From assembly GCF_016862935.1 (NCBI RefSeq), contig NZ_BONX01000018.1:1-64000 (forward strand): DNA of 64,000 nt, given 5' to 3'. The notes under the pieces were generated by a model, which was not told the origin of the DNA, searched no databases, and saw only the letters and a list, made by a program, of their open reading frames with translations. The translations under genes and the position numbers were made by a program. Shown piece after piece: positions 42,875 to 56,841 of this stretch (positions within the stretch are counted from its first letter, which is position 1; every line of letters begins with the position of its first letter). Source of the DNA: Plantactinospora mayteni (GTDB taxonomy: Bacteria; Actinomycetota; Actinomycetes; Mycobacteriales; Micromonosporaceae).

Positions 42875-44170
42875 ATGGCAACGCCGAACGGCGCGCGGAA
42901 CTGGCCGCGAACGGCGGTCGCCATCACGGTGGCGGTGCTGCTCGTGGTCGGGTCCGCCGTGGTCGTCTACCGGGTGCTGGCGCCGGCCGAGGTGAGCACC
43001 CCGGCCTCCGCCGACTACCCGGCTCCGGTGACCGTCCGACCCGGTGTGGTCGGCACCCTGAACGCGGCACCGCTGATCGTCGACGACCGGATCAGGGTCT
43101 ACGCCACCACCCGACAGATCCGGGCCGACCGGCCGGTCGACGCGCCCACCCGGCGCACGCCGTACTGGTCGTACCGGCGCTGGCCGGCGCAGGTGGCGGG
43201 GCTGGTGGCCGAGGGCGGCACGGTGGTGACCCGCTGGTCGGACGGCGAACTGGTGGCGCTGGACGCGCGTACCGGGGCGGTCCGCTGGCGGGCCACCGGA
43301 CCGCGCCCCGGGCACGGCTATCACGGTCGGCGCACCGGAGCCGCCACCGTCTACGCCCCGACCGGCCTCTACACGGCCCGTACGTCAGCCGGCCGACCCG
43401 TACTCGTGGTCGGCGGGACCGCCGACCGGCGCGGGATCGACCTCGACACCGGCCGGGAACTGTGGCGGCTCGCCGCCGACCCGGCCTGCTCCGACGGTGG
43501 TCCGGACGACGAGGCCGCCGCCGGGGCTGGTCAGGGGCTGACCACCACCGACGGGTTCTTCGCGGTCCTGGACAACTGTGCCGGGGCACGCGACGTCGAG
43601 TTCCACGACGTGGCCACCGGTACCCTCGCCGGTCGCTGGCGTCCCGACGACTCGGGACAGCCGATCCAGGTCAGCCCGGTCGGCTGCGCGGCCGGGCGGT
43701 CCGGCTGCCGCGCCCTGCGAACGGTCAGCGGTGGCGTGACCCGGGGCTGGCTGGTCGACGGGGTCCGCCCGGTGCCGGCCCCGGCACTGGACGCACCCGA
43801 GGCCGTACTGGTCGACGAGGTCGCGGTGGCGCCGGGCGGGACCGGGCTGGTGGCCCGGTCGGTGCGGACCGGTGCCGAACTGTGGCGCTGGTCGGAGGCC
43901 GGGCAGGCCCGGCTGGTCGCCGCCCAACCGGGCCGGGTGCACCTGCGTACCGCCGGAGGTGACCTGGTCACCCTGGACGCCGCGACCGGGGCGGAACTGT
44001 CCCGGTTCCCGTTCACGTACGGGCGGGACTCGACCACCTGGTCGCCCGGGTTCGCGTACGCCGCCGGTGGTTTCGTCGCGGTGGAGCGGCTCGCCGAGCC
44101 GGTGGACCCGGCCGCCGGGGACGACCGCTACTACCTCGCCGCCCAGCCGGTGATCCTGGCCGGTACCTGA
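42875..44170 (+). CDS. Membrane-anchored PQQ-type beta-propeller protein
   Basis: 431 aa. One N-terminal transmembrane segment (about 14-34) then a propeller with repeated blade motifs such as LVALDARTGAVRWRA, GIDLDTGRELWRLA and LVTLDAATGAELSRF. No PQQ-binding enzyme residues are assignable, so it is probably a scaffold or BamB-like surface protein. ATG with GGAGGTG upstream. A similar protein is at 53363-54793. Confidence 0.8.
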   Translation: MATPNGARNWPRTAVAITVAVLLVVGSAVVVYRVLAPAEVSTPASADYPAPVTVRPGVVGTLNAAPLIVDDRIRVYATTRQIRADRPVDAPTRRTPYWSYRRWPAQVAGLVAEGGTVVTRWSDGELVALDARTGAVRWRATGPRPGHGYHGRRTGAATVYAPTGLYTARTSAGRPVLVVGGTADRRGIDLDTGRELWRLAADPACSDGGPDDEAAAGAGQGLTTTDGFFAVLDNCAGARDVEFHDVATGTLAGRWRPDDSGQPIQVSPVGCAAGRSGCRALRTVSGGVTRGWLVDGVRPVPAPALDAPEAVLVDEVAVAPGGTGLVARSVRTGAELWRWSEAGQARLVAAQPGRVHLRTAGGDLVTLDAATGAELSRFPFTYGRDSTTWSPGFAYAAGGFVAVERLAEPVDPAAGDDRYYLAAQPVILAGT

Positions 44171-44215
44171 CCGGGGCCCGGACGCGGCTCGTCAGCCCGG
44201 CCGGCGGCGTCGGGT

Positions 44216-45262
44216 TCAGGCGTCGACTTCGGTCCCGACCCTGCGTCGCTGGCGGATCCGGCGGGCCACGACGAAGAGCACCCCGGCGATGACCAGGCCG
44301 CTGGCCAGCGAGGTGCCGAGGATGCCCCACGGGGTGGCCAGGGGTGCGAAGAGCCGGCTCGGCTTCCCCACCTCGCCCGGATCCGGGAAGGTCACCTCTC
44401 CGGTGGCGTTCTGGCGTACCGTGCCGCTCTCCAGCGCGATATCGATCTTCCACGGTCCGTTTGGCAGTTCCCGGGGGAACCGGACGGTGACCGTGCCGGT
44501 CTCGCCGAGGCCGAGAGTCGTGCCCTGGACGACGTCGAACGGCCCGGCCCGCAGGTCGGCGGGACCCTCCGACAGGGACACCGACCCGCCGACGTCCAGC
44601 GCCCGCTGCCCGGTGTTGACGACCCGGATGGCCACCGACGGTACGCCCTGCGGGTCCCGGGCCGGCACCAGCTCACCGATCGTGAAGTTGGACGGTGGCT
44701 CGCCGCCGAGACCGACGTCGAGATAGACGCGTACGCCGACGCGGTGGATCTGGTTGATGCCGTCCGACTCGTTCGGCCGGGACTTCGTCGATGCCCAGAT
44801 CACCGCGTACCGCTCCCCGGCCGAGGTCGGTGGTGGCACGTCGACGGTCGCCCTGACCCGTGCCCTGTCGCCCGGCGCCAGGTCCAGCCGGTCCTTGTCG
44901 AGCGAGATCCACGAGGCCAGGTCGTTCTGGGTACGTCCCTCGCCGAACTGGAACCGGCCCTCGTCGACGCTGGCGGCTGCCGGGTACAGGTCTATCCGCT
45001 GGGTCCTGGCGGTCTTGTTCACCACCAGCAGGTTCCGCCGGATGACCGTGCCGGGTGGCAGGTGGTCGACGATGTGCCGCCGGGCCCGGGGGTCGGCGCG
45101 ACGCTCGACGGGTGCCTCCAGCAACTGGATTCCGATCGTCGGCGCGTCGTCCCGCACAGCCGCCGCCGCCTCGCCGGCCCCGGCGGTCAGGCCGGGGCCG
45201 GCGAGGCAGAGCAGGGCGAGGAGCAGGTGTCCGACGACCCCGCCGCCGTTACGCGACCGAAT
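44216..45262 (-). CDS. DUF916/WxL-binding-like surface protein with C-terminal membrane anchor
   Basis: Body: a DUF916-like domain (for example RRNLLVVNKTARTQRIDLYP and GERYAVIWAS), an immunoglobulin-like middle (VVNTGQRALDVGGSV) and a C-terminal transmembrane helix followed by RRIRQRRR. The first conventional start is GTG at 45157, but the 35 codons before it encode a fine signal peptide (hydrophobic core GHLLLALLCLAGPGL, Ala-rich cleavage site) and contain no ATG, GTG or TTG. The frame is bounded by TGA at 45268. ATT at 45262 or CTG at 45226 are the only near-start codons. I place the start at ATT on signal-peptide grounds. The upstream secreted-protein gene overlaps by 14 bp. Confidence 0.68.
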   Translation of the reverse strand: MRSRNGGGVVGHLLLALLCLAGPGLTAGAGEAAAAVRDDAPTIGIQLLEAPVERRADPRARRHIVDHLPPGTVIRRNLLVVNKTARTQRIDLYPAAASVDEGRFQFGEGRTQNDLASWISLDKDRLDLAPGDRARVRATVDVPPPTSAGERYAVIWASTKSRPNESDGINQIHRVGVRVYLDVGLGGEPPSNFTIGELVPARDPQGVPSVAIRVVNTGQRALDVGGSVSLSEGPADLRAGPFDVVQGTTLGLGETGTVTVRFPRELPNGPWKIDIALESGTVRQNATGEVTFPDPGEVGKPSRLFAPLATPWGILGTSLASGLVIAGVLFVVARRIRQRRRVGTEVDA

Positions 45263-45803
45263 GCGTCACCGTCCCGGTGTAGGTGCCGGCCTCGTTGTCG
45301 AGCGGGACGTTCACCACCAGGGTCGGGTTCCAGGCCGCGCTGTTGTTGCCGGTGCCACCGGTGTGGCTGAAGGCGGTGAGCGGTGTCGTGTTGTCGAGCG
45401 GCGCCGCGGCGGCGGCGTTGACCTGTCCGGGGGTGAAGGTGCCGTTGCCGGTCGTCGCGGTGGCCGGTCCGGACCAGTAGTCGACCTCGGAGGCGAGGAT
45501 GGTCTCGCTCGCGGTGGCCGTACCGGTGGTGAAGTCCGTGGAGGTCACCGTCGCCGTCCAGGAGGCGTCGGCCGAGGCCCGCTCGTCGGTCACGGTGACC
45601 ACGCCGAGTTGCCCGTCGAGCGGGCTGCCGGGCGAACCGGTGCCGAGGTCGGCGGTGGCGGGAACGGTGATGTCCAGCGTGCCGGCGAGGAGTTCGAAGG
45701 TGACGTCGGTGTCACCGGTCGGAGCGGCTGCGGCGGGCGAGCCGAGCAGCCCTGCCGCCAGTACGGCGGCGGAGCTGACCAGCAGGGCTTTGGTGATACG
45801 CAC
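45249..45803 (-). CDS. Secreted protein, partner of the DUF916 protein
   Basis: 184 aa. Signal peptide of about 27 residues ending PAAAA, then a Thr/Ala/Gly-rich beta protein with several W residues (DASWTATV, NSAAWNPTL) and no Cys. GTG start with AAGGTGG nine bases upstream; a TTG at 45854 would spoil the signal peptide. The layout recalls Gram-positive surface complexes in which DUF916 proteins hold WxL-type proteins on the wall, but a true WxL motif is not seen. Between it and the aminotransferase an A/T-rich patch (about 45899-45925) may end the latter's transcript. Confidence 0.75.
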   Translation of the reverse strand: MRITKALLVSSAAVLAAGLLGSPAAAAPTGDTDVTFELLAGTLDITVPATADLGTGSPGSPLDGQLGVVTVTDERASADASWTATVTSTDFTTGTATASETILASEVDYWSGPATATTGNGTFTPGQVNAAAAAPLDNTTPLTAFSHTGGTGNNSAAWNPTLVVNVPLDNEAGTYTGTVTHSVA

Positions 45804-45945
45804 GATTCTGATCCACCTTGATCTGGTTCCGGGCAGGCTGTGGGCGGTCGACAACCGTCCAACTGGTCCGAAAGTACCCCGACACGGCGGAACAAGGGCA
45901 TAAAAGCTTAAAAACGGAAAAAGCGGGCGAAGGACCCGAATTCAC

Positions 45946-47088
45946 CTACAGAGCGGAGTCGGCGGCGGCGAGGAAGGCGTCGTTCTCCGCCGGGGTGCCG
46001 ATGGTGACGCGTACGCCCTCGCCGGCGAAGGGGCGGACGATGATCCCGCGTGCCTCGCACGCCTGTGCGAACGGCACCGACCGGTCGCCGAGCGGCAACC
46101 AGACGAAGTTCGACTGGCTGGCCGGTACCGTCGCGCCGACCGGCCCGGCCGGCAGCCGCTTGCGGAGCGCCTCGGTGACCCGGTCCCGCTCGGCGACGAC
46201 CAGCGCGCAGCGCCGCCGTACCTCGTCGGTCTGGGCGAGCGCGGCCAGCGCCCCGGACTGGGCGGCCAGGCTGGTGGAGAACGGGGTCACCACCTTGCGT
46301 ACCGCCGCCGCCACCTCCGGCTGCCCGACCAGGAAGCCGATCCGCAGCCCGGCCAGCCCCCACGCCTTGGAGAAGGTGCGCAGCACCACCACGTTCGGCC
46401 GGTCGCCGTAGGCCGCGAGGCCGTCCGGCACCTCGGGGTCGGTGACGAACTCCCGGTACGCCTCGTCGAGCACCACCAGCACGTCGTCCGGCACCGCGCC
46501 GAGGAACCGGTCCAACTCGGCCCGGCGCAGACTGGTCCCGGTCGGGTTGTTCGGGTTGCAGACCAGGATCAGCCGGGTCCGGTCGGTCACCGCCGCCGCC
46601 ATCGCGGTCAGGTCGTGCCCGTGCCCGGCGTCGTTCGGCACCCGCACGCTGGTGGCGCCGCTGGTCGCCGCGATGATCGGGTACGCCTCGAAGGAGCGCC
46701 ACGAGTAGACGACCTCGTCCCCGGGCAGGCAGGTGGCCCGGACCAGGTGCTCGGCCAGCGCCACCGACCCGCAGCCGGTGGCGATCCGGTCCGCGTCCAC
46801 GCCGTGCCGCTCGGCGAGCGCCGCCCGCAGCGCCAGTACGCCCATGTCCGGGTAGCGGTGTGCCTCGGCGACCGCCTCGGCGACCGCCTCGACCACCCCG
46901 GGCAGCGGCCCGTACGGCACCTCGTTGCTGGCCAGCTTGATCGCTTCCGGCAGGCCCAGTTCCCGGGCCAGGTCCGCCGGGCTCCGCCCGGGTACGTAGT
47001 TGGGCAGCGCGTCGAGATCGGCGCGGGTCAGCCGGGGCGCCCGGGGCTGCCGGTCGGGGCCGGGGGTGGAACTGGTCGGACCGGTCAT
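45946..47088 (-). CDS. HisC-like aromatic amino acid / histidinol-phosphate aminotransferase
   Basis: 380 aa, fold-type I PLP enzyme. [40 protein letters not shown] and [14 protein letters not shown] (PLP Lys in FSKA) are typical. HisC and aromatic aminotransferases are nearly indistinguishable by motif. Its operon with hppD suggests it makes 4-hydroxyphenylpyruvate from tyrosine, the missing first step of the pathway here. Overlaps the DUF2510-RDD gene by ATGA. An extended frame upstream is not used. Confidence 0.88.
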   Translation of the reverse strand: MTGPTSSTPGPDRQPRAPRLTRADLDALPNYVPGRSPADLARELGLPEAIKLASNEVPYGPLPGVVEAVAEAVAEAHRYPDMGVLALRAALAERHGVDADRIATGCGSVALAEHLVRATCLPGDEVVYSWRSFEAYPIIAATSGATSVRVPNDAGHGHDLTAMAAAVTDRTRLILVCNPNNPTGTSLRRAELDRFLGAVPDDVLVVLDEAYREFVTDPEVPDGLAAYGDRPNVVVLRTFSKAWGLAGLRIGFLVGQPEVAAAVRKVVTPFSTSLAAQSGALAALAQTDEVRRRCALVVAERDRVTEALRKRLPAGPVGATVPASQSNFVWLPLGDRSVPFAQACEARGIIVRPFAGEGVRVTIGTPAENDAFLAAADSAL

Positions 47089-48176
47089 GACGGGGGGCCT
47101 CCAGAGCTGTCGTGCGGGGTGCCGGTGGGCTCGGCCGGGGGAGTGGCCGCCGAGGAGGACCGCACCACCACGGTCTGGCCCCGCTTGTCGTGCAGGGCCT
47201 GCCGCAGCGGCCGGTCGAAGAACGGAAGCGCGCAGTCGACGAGCTGGATCAGGAAGCCGATGCCGCAGCAACTCCAGAGGAAGACCGGCAGGCCGAGCAT
47301 GTTGAACCGCCGGAACGAGCGGCCGAAGCCCAACTGCTCGGTCTCGGCCAGCGGTACGACCTTGATCCCCATCACCCGCTTGCCGAAGGTCTGCCCGGTG
47401 TTGGCCACCGACGGCACCTCGTAGGCGAACCAGAGCGCGACCGCGATCAGCAGGATGACCACCTGCAAACCGTCGGCCTGCGCGCTCGCCTGGGGCAGGC
47501 CCTCGGTGGTCGACTCGCCGGCCAGGGCGCGCCGGAAGATCTCCCGGGTGACCGGCTCGATCTCCTGCACGAAACGCCAGACGAACCAGCCGTTCACCAC
47601 CACGTTGAGCAGCAGCACCAGGCTGATGTCGATCAGCCGGGCGACCACCCGGGCGCCGAGTGGCGCCAGCTCCAGCCCGTGCGGCCGGGGCGGTGGCGCC
47701 CCCCAGTACGGCTGCGGCCAGCCTGGCGGCGGCGGCCCGTACGGCGCCCCGGGCGGCGGCGGCCCGTACGGCTGACCGGCCGGTCCGGCGCCGGGCCAGC
47801 CGGCCGGTGGTCCGGAGGCCGGTGGCCCGCTCGGTGGTGCCCCGCTGACCGGCGGTGCCCCGCCCGGCGGCGGACCGCTGACCGGTGGACCACCCCACGG
47901 CGGTCCGCCCCAGGGTGGTCCGCCCCAGGGCGCGGCCGGTCCGCCGGGCGCCCCGGGCGGGGGCGGCGTCGCCGGTGAGCCGGGCGCGGCGGGGGAACCC
48001 GGTGCCCCGGCACCGCTGGACGGTGCGGGGGCCGGCTCGGGCTCCTCGGCCGGCGGCGGACCGGGTGGTGGGGTGGCGTCGACGGGCAGCGCCGCGCCGA
48101 TCCAGCCCTCGCCGTCCCAGTACCGCTGGGTGGTCGGCTCGGCGGGGTCGGCGTACCAGCCCGGTTGCACCGTCAC
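47085..48176 (-). CDS. DUF2510 and RDD-domain membrane protein
   Basis: 363 aa. N-terminal DUF2510 ([21 protein letters not shown] without interruption, about 5-25), a long Pro/Gly linker (about 35-180), then an RDD domain with three hydrophobic helices ([29 protein letters not shown]-type turn). Part of a tight minus-strand operon with hppD and the aminotransferase. RDD proteins have been linked to cation transport in some bacteria; function here is unknown. Confidence 0.88.
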   Translation of the reverse strand: MTVQPGWYADPAEPTTQRYWDGEGWIGAALPVDATPPPGPPPAEEPEPAPAPSSGAGAPGSPAAPGSPATPPPPGAPGGPAAPWGGPPWGGPPWGGPPVSGPPPGGAPPVSGAPPSGPPASGPPAGWPGAGPAGQPYGPPPPGAPYGPPPPGWPQPYWGAPPPRPHGLELAPLGARVVARLIDISLVLLLNVVVNGWFVWRFVQEIEPVTREIFRRALAGESTTEGLPQASAQADGLQVVILLIAVALWFAYEVPSVANTGQTFGKRVMGIKVVPLAETEQLGFGRSFRRFNMLGLPVFLWSCCGIGFLIQLVDCALPFFDRPLRQALHDKRGQTVVVRSSSAATPPAEPTGTPHDSSGGPPS

Positions 48177-48204
48177 CGGGACGACCTTGGTTGAGTCCTG
48201 ACGT

Positions 48205-48873
48205 TCACGCTGGAACCTTAACCACCACGGTCCTGGCGAACTTGTCGTGGAGGCACTGCTGGTACGGCTTGTCCCAGAGCTGCCAGAGCCCGTCGATGTA
48301 GCTCAGCCCGGGGACCAGGCCGCCGCCCGCCTGCACCAGGTATCGCCGGGCGAGCGGGGCCCGGCCGATCGAGCCGGCCGGATCCAGCGGGACGATCTTG
48401 ATTTTCATCACCCGCTTGCCGACGGTCTGCCCGGTCCGCTTCGTCAGTTCCACCTGGTAGAGGTATTGAATGGCGAACGCGACCACCAGCAGGGCGGCCT
48501 CCAGCAGCAGGAATGGCACCAGGAAGCCGAGCGGGTCCGGCTCGACGACGTAACTGTCCGGATCGGGCACGGTGAAGAAGTCCCTGCCCACCGTCAAGAA
48601 GAAGACGACGAACGCCGGGATCATGATCACCATCATCGTCCCGCCGAGGATCGCCGCGTCGATCAGGTACGCCAGCAGCCGGTCGACGAACGAGGCGAGC
48701 GGCTGACCGGACGGGCTGACCGGCGGCGGCGCCACCGGGTAACCGGGCAACGGACCGTAACCGGTCCGACCCGGCGCGTACTGCGGCGGGGCGTAACCCG
48801 GCGGCGGGCCGTAGCCGGGCGGCGGAGCGTAGCCCTGTGGTGGCGGAGGCATGGGCGGAGGCTGCTGGGTCAC
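48205..48873 (-). CDS. RDD-family membrane protein
   Basis: 222 aa. Pro/Tyr/Gly-rich N-terminal tail (PPPGYGPPPGYAPP) and an RDD domain beginning LASFVDRLLAYLIDAAILGG, with TGQTVGKRVMKIKIVPLD. GTG start. It lies 11 bp after hppD and 28 bp before the DUF2510-RDD gene, so it is co-transcribed with both. Paralogous to its neighbour. Confidence 0.88.
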   Translation of the reverse strand: MTQQPPPMPPPPQGYAPPPGYGPPPGYAPPQYAPGRTGYGPLPGYPVAPPPVSPSGQPLASFVDRLLAYLIDAAILGGTMMVIMIPAFVVFFLTVGRDFFTVPDPDSYVVEPDPLGFLVPFLLLEAALLVVAFAIQYLYQVELTKRTGQTVGKRVMKIKIVPLDPAGSIGRAPLARRYLVQAGGGLVPGLSYIDGLWQLWDKPYQQCLHDKFARTVVVKVPA

Positions 48874-48884
48874 GCAGGACAGTG

Positions 48885-50785
<1,901 letters not shown>

Positions 50786-51897
50786 CGGACCGACCGGCCG
50801 AGCCGGGTCCGGCTGACTAGCCCGGCGTCCCGGAGCACCGCCAGGTGCCCGCCGACGCTGCCCAGCCCGCTGCCGAGCTGGGCGACGAGTTGACTGGTGG
50901 TGGCGGGGACGGCCAGGGCCCGCAGCACCGCCGCCCGGGAGCCGCCGACCAGCCGGTCCACCGCGTCCGGGGTACGGCCGGGCGGGGGCGGGCCGAGCAG
51001 GTCGGCGACGCCCCGGGCGGGATAGACGATCGCGTACGGCCAGGGCGGCTCGGTATAGCTGATCAGCGTGCCGAAGGCGCTGGGTACGAAGAGCAGCCCC
51101 CGGCCGGCCAGCGTCCGGTTGCCCCGGTCGGTGCAGTCGACCTCGATCACCCCGTCCGTCCCGTCCGAGATCCAGCGCAGCCGGGGATCGAGGTCGGCGA
51201 GCGCGGCGGCCCAGCCGTACGTGCCGAGCTGACCGGCCCGGCGCAACAGGTCCCGTTCCAGCACCGCCCGCAGCCGTGGCCAGTCCGGCGCCACCAGCGT
51301 GCTCCAGACCGCCTCGATCCCGTCGGCGATCCGGTCCACCACGTCCGGTGCCTCGAAGATCCGCCGCGCGTACTCCGGCGGGGTCCGGTGCCCGGCCAGG
51401 TTGCGGGCCAACTCCTCGCGGGCCTGCTCCAGCGGGGTGGCCCGGATCGCGGCCAGCTCGTCGGCGAAGGTCAGCCCGACCCCGGACGGCGGCGGCTGTA
51501 CGAAGTCCGCGTTGTAGCCGCCCCGGCGTAGCAGCGTCAACAGCGCCCCGACCGCCGGCCGGTCCCGCCGCAGTCGCAGGTAGCGGTCCCGGACCCGGGC
51601 CACCCAGGGAGCCAGCGGGGCCGACCGGTATTGACCGGCGCAGAGCCGCAATGCCGACATCGCCTCGCCGAGCGGCGAGATGGCGAACCGGCTGGCCGCC
51701 ACGTCGGCCGAGGTCACCTCGATCCGGATGGTCACCGACGGGCTCCTTCCGCCGTTACCGCGCCGACGCGCCCACCGACGGAGTGCCCGCCGACGGAGCG
51801 GGCTCCGACGGCGCGGGCTCCGACGCGGAGTTGCCGGCACCTTTCGCTGCTGCCCGAAACCCTAGTCCGGTGCGGCGGGTTCGCGCACGCTGGCCGG

Positions 51898-53325
51898 GTG
51901 AGCACCGCGACAGGGCCGGCCGAGGGCCGGGCGAGCACGGCGACGGGCCCGGCCGAGGACCTGGCCAGCCGGCCGGCGACGTTCGGCAGTGTGCTGGCGG
52001 TACCCGAGTTCCGGGCGGTCTTCGCCAGCTTCGGCGTGTTCATGGTCGGCGAGACGGTGAAGATGCTCGCCCTCGCCGTACTCCTCTACGAGCGGACCGG
52101 GTCGGCGCTGCTCGCCGCGCTGGCGTACGTGGTCGGCTTCCTGCCGTACGCCGTCGGCGGCGTGCTGCTGCTCGCCCTCGCCGACCGGTGCCGGCCCCGG
52201 GCCCTGATGGTCGGCTACGACCTGCTCCGGCTCGCCGCGGTCGCGGTACTCGCGCTCGGGGTACTGCCGCCGGCCGGCATGCTCGGGCTGGTCTTCGCGG
52301 TCGGGCTGCTGGCCCCGGTGAGCAGCGCCGCCCGCAACGCGCTGCTGCCGGAGTTGCTGGCCGGGGACGGCTACGTGCTCGGGCGCTCGCTCTTCACCGT
52401 CGCGGCGGGTGCGACCCAGGTGCTCGGGTTCGCCCTCGGCGGCCTGCTGCTCGGCCTGGTCGGCCCGTACGGCGCGCTCTGGCTGACCGTACTCACCTGC
52501 GCGGTCTCCGCCCTGCTGGTCCGGTACGGCGTGCGGGAGCGGCCACGCCGGGCGGTGGCCCACGGGGTGGTGCGGCAGACCTGGCGGGTCAACCGGCTGC
52601 TGCTGCGCGACCGGCGGGTCCGGGGACTGCTGCTGGCGCACTGGCTGCCCGGCTCGCTGCTGGTCGGCGCCGAGGGCGTGATCGTGCCGTACGCCGACGG
52701 GCTCGGCCGGGGTGCGAGCGCCGGTGCGCTCTTCGCGGCGTCCGCGTTCGGCATGCTGACCGGCGACCTGGTGGTGGGTCGGTGGGTCGCGCCGGCCCGG
52801 CGGGAGCGCCTGGCCCCGTGGCTGGCGCTGCTGCTCGGTGCGCCGATCCTGGGTTTCGCCGCCGGGCCGGGGCTGGCCGCCGCCATCGCGCTGTTCGGGC
52901 TGGCCACCTTCGGCTTCGCCTTCCAGCTCGGGTTGGCCCGGCGGTTCCTGGCGGCGGTGCCGGAGCAGCGCCGGGGGCAGGCGTTCGGGCTGCTCTCCAC
53001 CGGGCTGATGACCGTGCAGGGGCTGGCCGCCGGGCTGGCCGGGCTGCTCGCCGAGTGGATCGCGCCGGGCCGGGTGATGGCGCTCGCCGGGCTCGCCTCG
53101 CTGGCCGCGACCCTGCTGCTGTGGCGCTGGCTCCGCCCCGAACCCGCCGAACCGGCCCCACCGTCCGCCGCCGACCTGGCCCGACTGCCCACCGACTCCG
53201 CTCGACTGCCCGACGGCCCGGCTCGACTGCCGAACGGCCCGGCTCGACCGTCCGGCGCCACTCGTGCCGGAGCGTCGGATGGGCAGGAAAGTGCGAAGAT
53301 CCACGACACGGACATAACGCCCTAG
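51898..53325 (+). CDS. MFS transporter
   Basis: 475 aa, about twelve transmembrane helices. ALADRCRPRALMVGYD carries the loop 2-3 signature; a Pro/Ala/Arg-rich cytoplasmic tail with repeats of RLP(T/D/N)xxA follows the last helix. GTG start, low-complexity N-terminus (two near repeats of STATGPAE). The paired ArsR regulator suggests an exporter; the substrate is unknown. Confidence 0.9.
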   Translation: MSTATGPAEGRASTATGPAEDLASRPATFGSVLAVPEFRAVFASFGVFMVGETVKMLALAVLLYERTGSALLAALAYVVGFLPYAVGGVLLLALADRCRPRALMVGYDLLRLAAVAVLALGVLPPAGMLGLVFAVGLLAPVSSAARNALLPELLAGDGYVLGRSLFTVAAGATQVLGFALGGLLLGLVGPYGALWLTVLTCAVSALLVRYGVRERPRRAVAHGVVRQTWRVNRLLLRDRRVRGLLLAHWLPGSLLVGAEGVIVPYADGLGRGASAGALFAASAFGMLTGDLVVGRWVAPARRERLAPWLALLLGAPILGFAAGPGLAAAIALFGLATFGFAFQLGLARRFLAAVPEQRRGQAFGLLSTGLMTVQGLAAGLAGLLAEWIAPGRVMALAGLASLAATLLLWRWLRPEPAEPAPPSAADLARLPTDSARLPDGPARLPNGPARPSGATRAGASDGQESAKIHDTDITP

Positions 53326-53362
53326 CGGCACTTGCCGGACCGACCTCGTTTACGGTATCGGG

Positions 53363-54793
53363 ATGGCCAAGGGGAGCGCCCGGAGCGCGGGCGTCATGTC
53401 CGCCCTGGCCATCGCGCTGATCGCGGTGATCGTGCTCGCCGCGACAAACGTCTGGAATCCCTTCCCCGGCGTCTGGGACTGGGTCAACCGCGACGAGCCG
53501 ATCTCCGAGCCGGACGTCGTCTGGCAACAGCGGATCGGCGGTACGCCGCAGAGCGTCACCATCGCCGGCAACGCGGTGGTGATCCGCTACCGTACCCGGA
53601 TCGAGTCCCGCAGCCTCGCCACCGGGCTGCGACTGTGGGAGCGCAAGGCCGACTGGGCCGCCGTCGCGGGTGGCGACCGCGACGCCGTCGTCGCCGTCGG
53701 CAAGCTGCTGAGCAAGGGCTACGAACTGCTCGACCCCGAGACCGGAGCGGTACGCCGCAAGGACAGCGCGGCGGTCGGCGTCTGGACGTACCGCAACGCC
53801 GTGGTCGACGTGCGCTGTCGGGAGCCCGTGGACTGCACGCTGACCGCCTGGGATCCCCGGGGCAGCAATCCGATCTGGACGACCTTCCTGCCCGGAGTGC
53901 AGACCGGGCCGCTGGCCGGCAACCCCGACACCCTGGGTACCCGACGGTTGACCACCCGGCAGGTGCACGAGGGGGCCGGCGGCCCGGTGGAGATGCCGCC
54001 GCTGCTCGGGCTCTCCGCGGACGGCCGGGTGCACATCGTGGACACCGCGACCGGCCGGGTGATGCAGGACGTGAAGCCGGGGCAGCAGGACCGGATCGTG
54101 GTGGTCGGCGGCCGGATGCTGCGTATCGAGGCCCGCGCCGCCGACGGCACCTGCTACTTCACGGTGGTGGCCCGGGATCCGGCGACCGGGCAGGAGGTGT
54201 GGCGCCGGGACGGGCTCAACCTGCGTACCGCGGACGGTGCGGGCTGCGTGCAGCGGAAGGATCCGCAGGGCGGGGAGAACGTCTTCGTCGGGGTCGGGCC
54301 GGACGCCCGGGAGACGGTCGTCGACGCGTACGACGGCCGGGTGCTCTGGACCGGCCCCAAGGGTGAGAAGCTGCTCGCCGTCGACGACCGGTACGCCCTC
54401 TCCCGCTCCGCCGACCAGCGCTCGATCATCGGCAGCGAACTCGCCATCGACCGGGCCCGGTGGACCCGGCCGGTCAACTCCGAGGGCGGTGCCGCGCTGG
54501 CCAGGAACGCCGCGCTGCTGATCGACCGGCGTCCGAACCGGATCATCGCGCTCGACCCGCGCAGCGGCCGGGAGTTGGCCAATCTCCGCTCGTCGGCCGA
54601 GGTGCTCGCGGTCGGTTCGGCCGGGATGGTGATCGGCGACGGGCGGGACATCGGATACTTCCAGTTCGCCGGGGCCTCGACCGGCGGCCCGGCACCGACC
54701 GCCGGCCCGGGCGGCCAGGAACCCGAGCCCGGCACCGAATGCGGCGGCCCGAAGCAGCCGGAGTGCCCACCGGAGAACGGCAAGGACGGCTGA
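53363..54793 (+). CDS. Membrane-anchored PQQ-like beta-propeller protein
   Basis: 476 aa. One N-terminal transmembrane segment (about 12-30) then blades such as [34 protein letters not shown] and [15 protein letters not shown], ending in a Pro/Gly/Glu-rich tail. Related in plan to the protein at 42875-44170. Only 37 bp after the MFS gene, so possibly co-transcribed. Confidence 0.82.
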   Translation: MAKGSARSAGVMSALAIALIAVIVLAATNVWNPFPGVWDWVNRDEPISEPDVVWQQRIGGTPQSVTIAGNAVVIRYRTRIESRSLATGLRLWERKADWAAVAGGDRDAVVAVGKLLSKGYELLDPETGAVRRKDSAAVGVWTYRNAVVDVRCREPVDCTLTAWDPRGSNPIWTTFLPGVQTGPLAGNPDTLGTRRLTTRQVHEGAGGPVEMPPLLGLSADGRVHIVDTATGRVMQDVKPGQQDRIVVVGGRMLRIEARAADGTCYFTVVARDPATGQEVWRRDGLNLRTADGAGCVQRKDPQGGENVFVGVGPDARETVVDAYDGRVLWTGPKGEKLLAVDDRYALSRSADQRSIIGSELAIDRARWTRPVNSEGGAALARNAALLIDRRPNRIIALDPRSGRELANLRSSAEVLAVGSAGMVIGDGRDIGYFQFAGASTGGPAPTAGPGGQEPEPGTECGGPKQPECPPENGKDG

Positions 54794-54826
54794 CGCTGCT
54801 CCGGTCGGCGCAGGCGTTTCCCGGAT

Positions 54827-54896
54827 CGTGGACCTCGAATCGTGGACCTCGAATCGTGGGCCTCGAATCGTGGGCCTCGAATCGTGGGCCTCGACA
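54827..54896. repeat. 14-bp tandem repeat, five copies
   Basis: CGTGGACCTCGAAT twice, then CGTGGGCCTCGAAT twice and a last degenerate copy. It occupies part of the 272-bp gap before the class I fumarase; no gene is seen there. Confidence 0.9.
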
Positions 54897-55065
54897 GGAG
54901 GTTTCCCGGACCGGGTCGACGTGCTCCCCGCACCAGGCCGGCAGGTGTTTCCCGGCCTCGGTCGGCAGGTTCGGCCGCGGTCGGGGCGGGTCGGGTGAGA
55001 GCGGCGTCGCAGGGTCGACCCGGCGGGTGGGCCAGGCCCGGCCGGCTGGCCTAGGCTTGCCGGCT

Positions 55066-56736
<1,671 letters not shown>

Positions 56737-56760
56737 CCCGGCACCGCACAGCGCTGCGGC

Positions 56761-56817
56761 TCAAGATTCTTGTCGACCTATGGTTCGTAGTCGACCACAA
56801 GTCGCCAAGAATCTTGA
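56761..56817. terminator. Inverted repeat after fumA
   Basis: TCAAGATTCTTG (56761-56772) and CAAGAATCTTGA (56806-56817) pair perfectly, with two GTCGAC sites in the loop forming an inner stem. Probably the fumA terminator, though no T-run follows. Confidence 0.65.
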
Positions 56818-56841
56818 CGTCAGGGCCGGCCGTGCCGCTAT

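Noticed and set aside
45946-47898. A 650-residue aminotransferase fusion
   Set aside because: The N-terminal extension is the shadow of the DUF2510-RDD gene; the ATG at 47088 gives a normal-length enzyme overlapping by ATGA.
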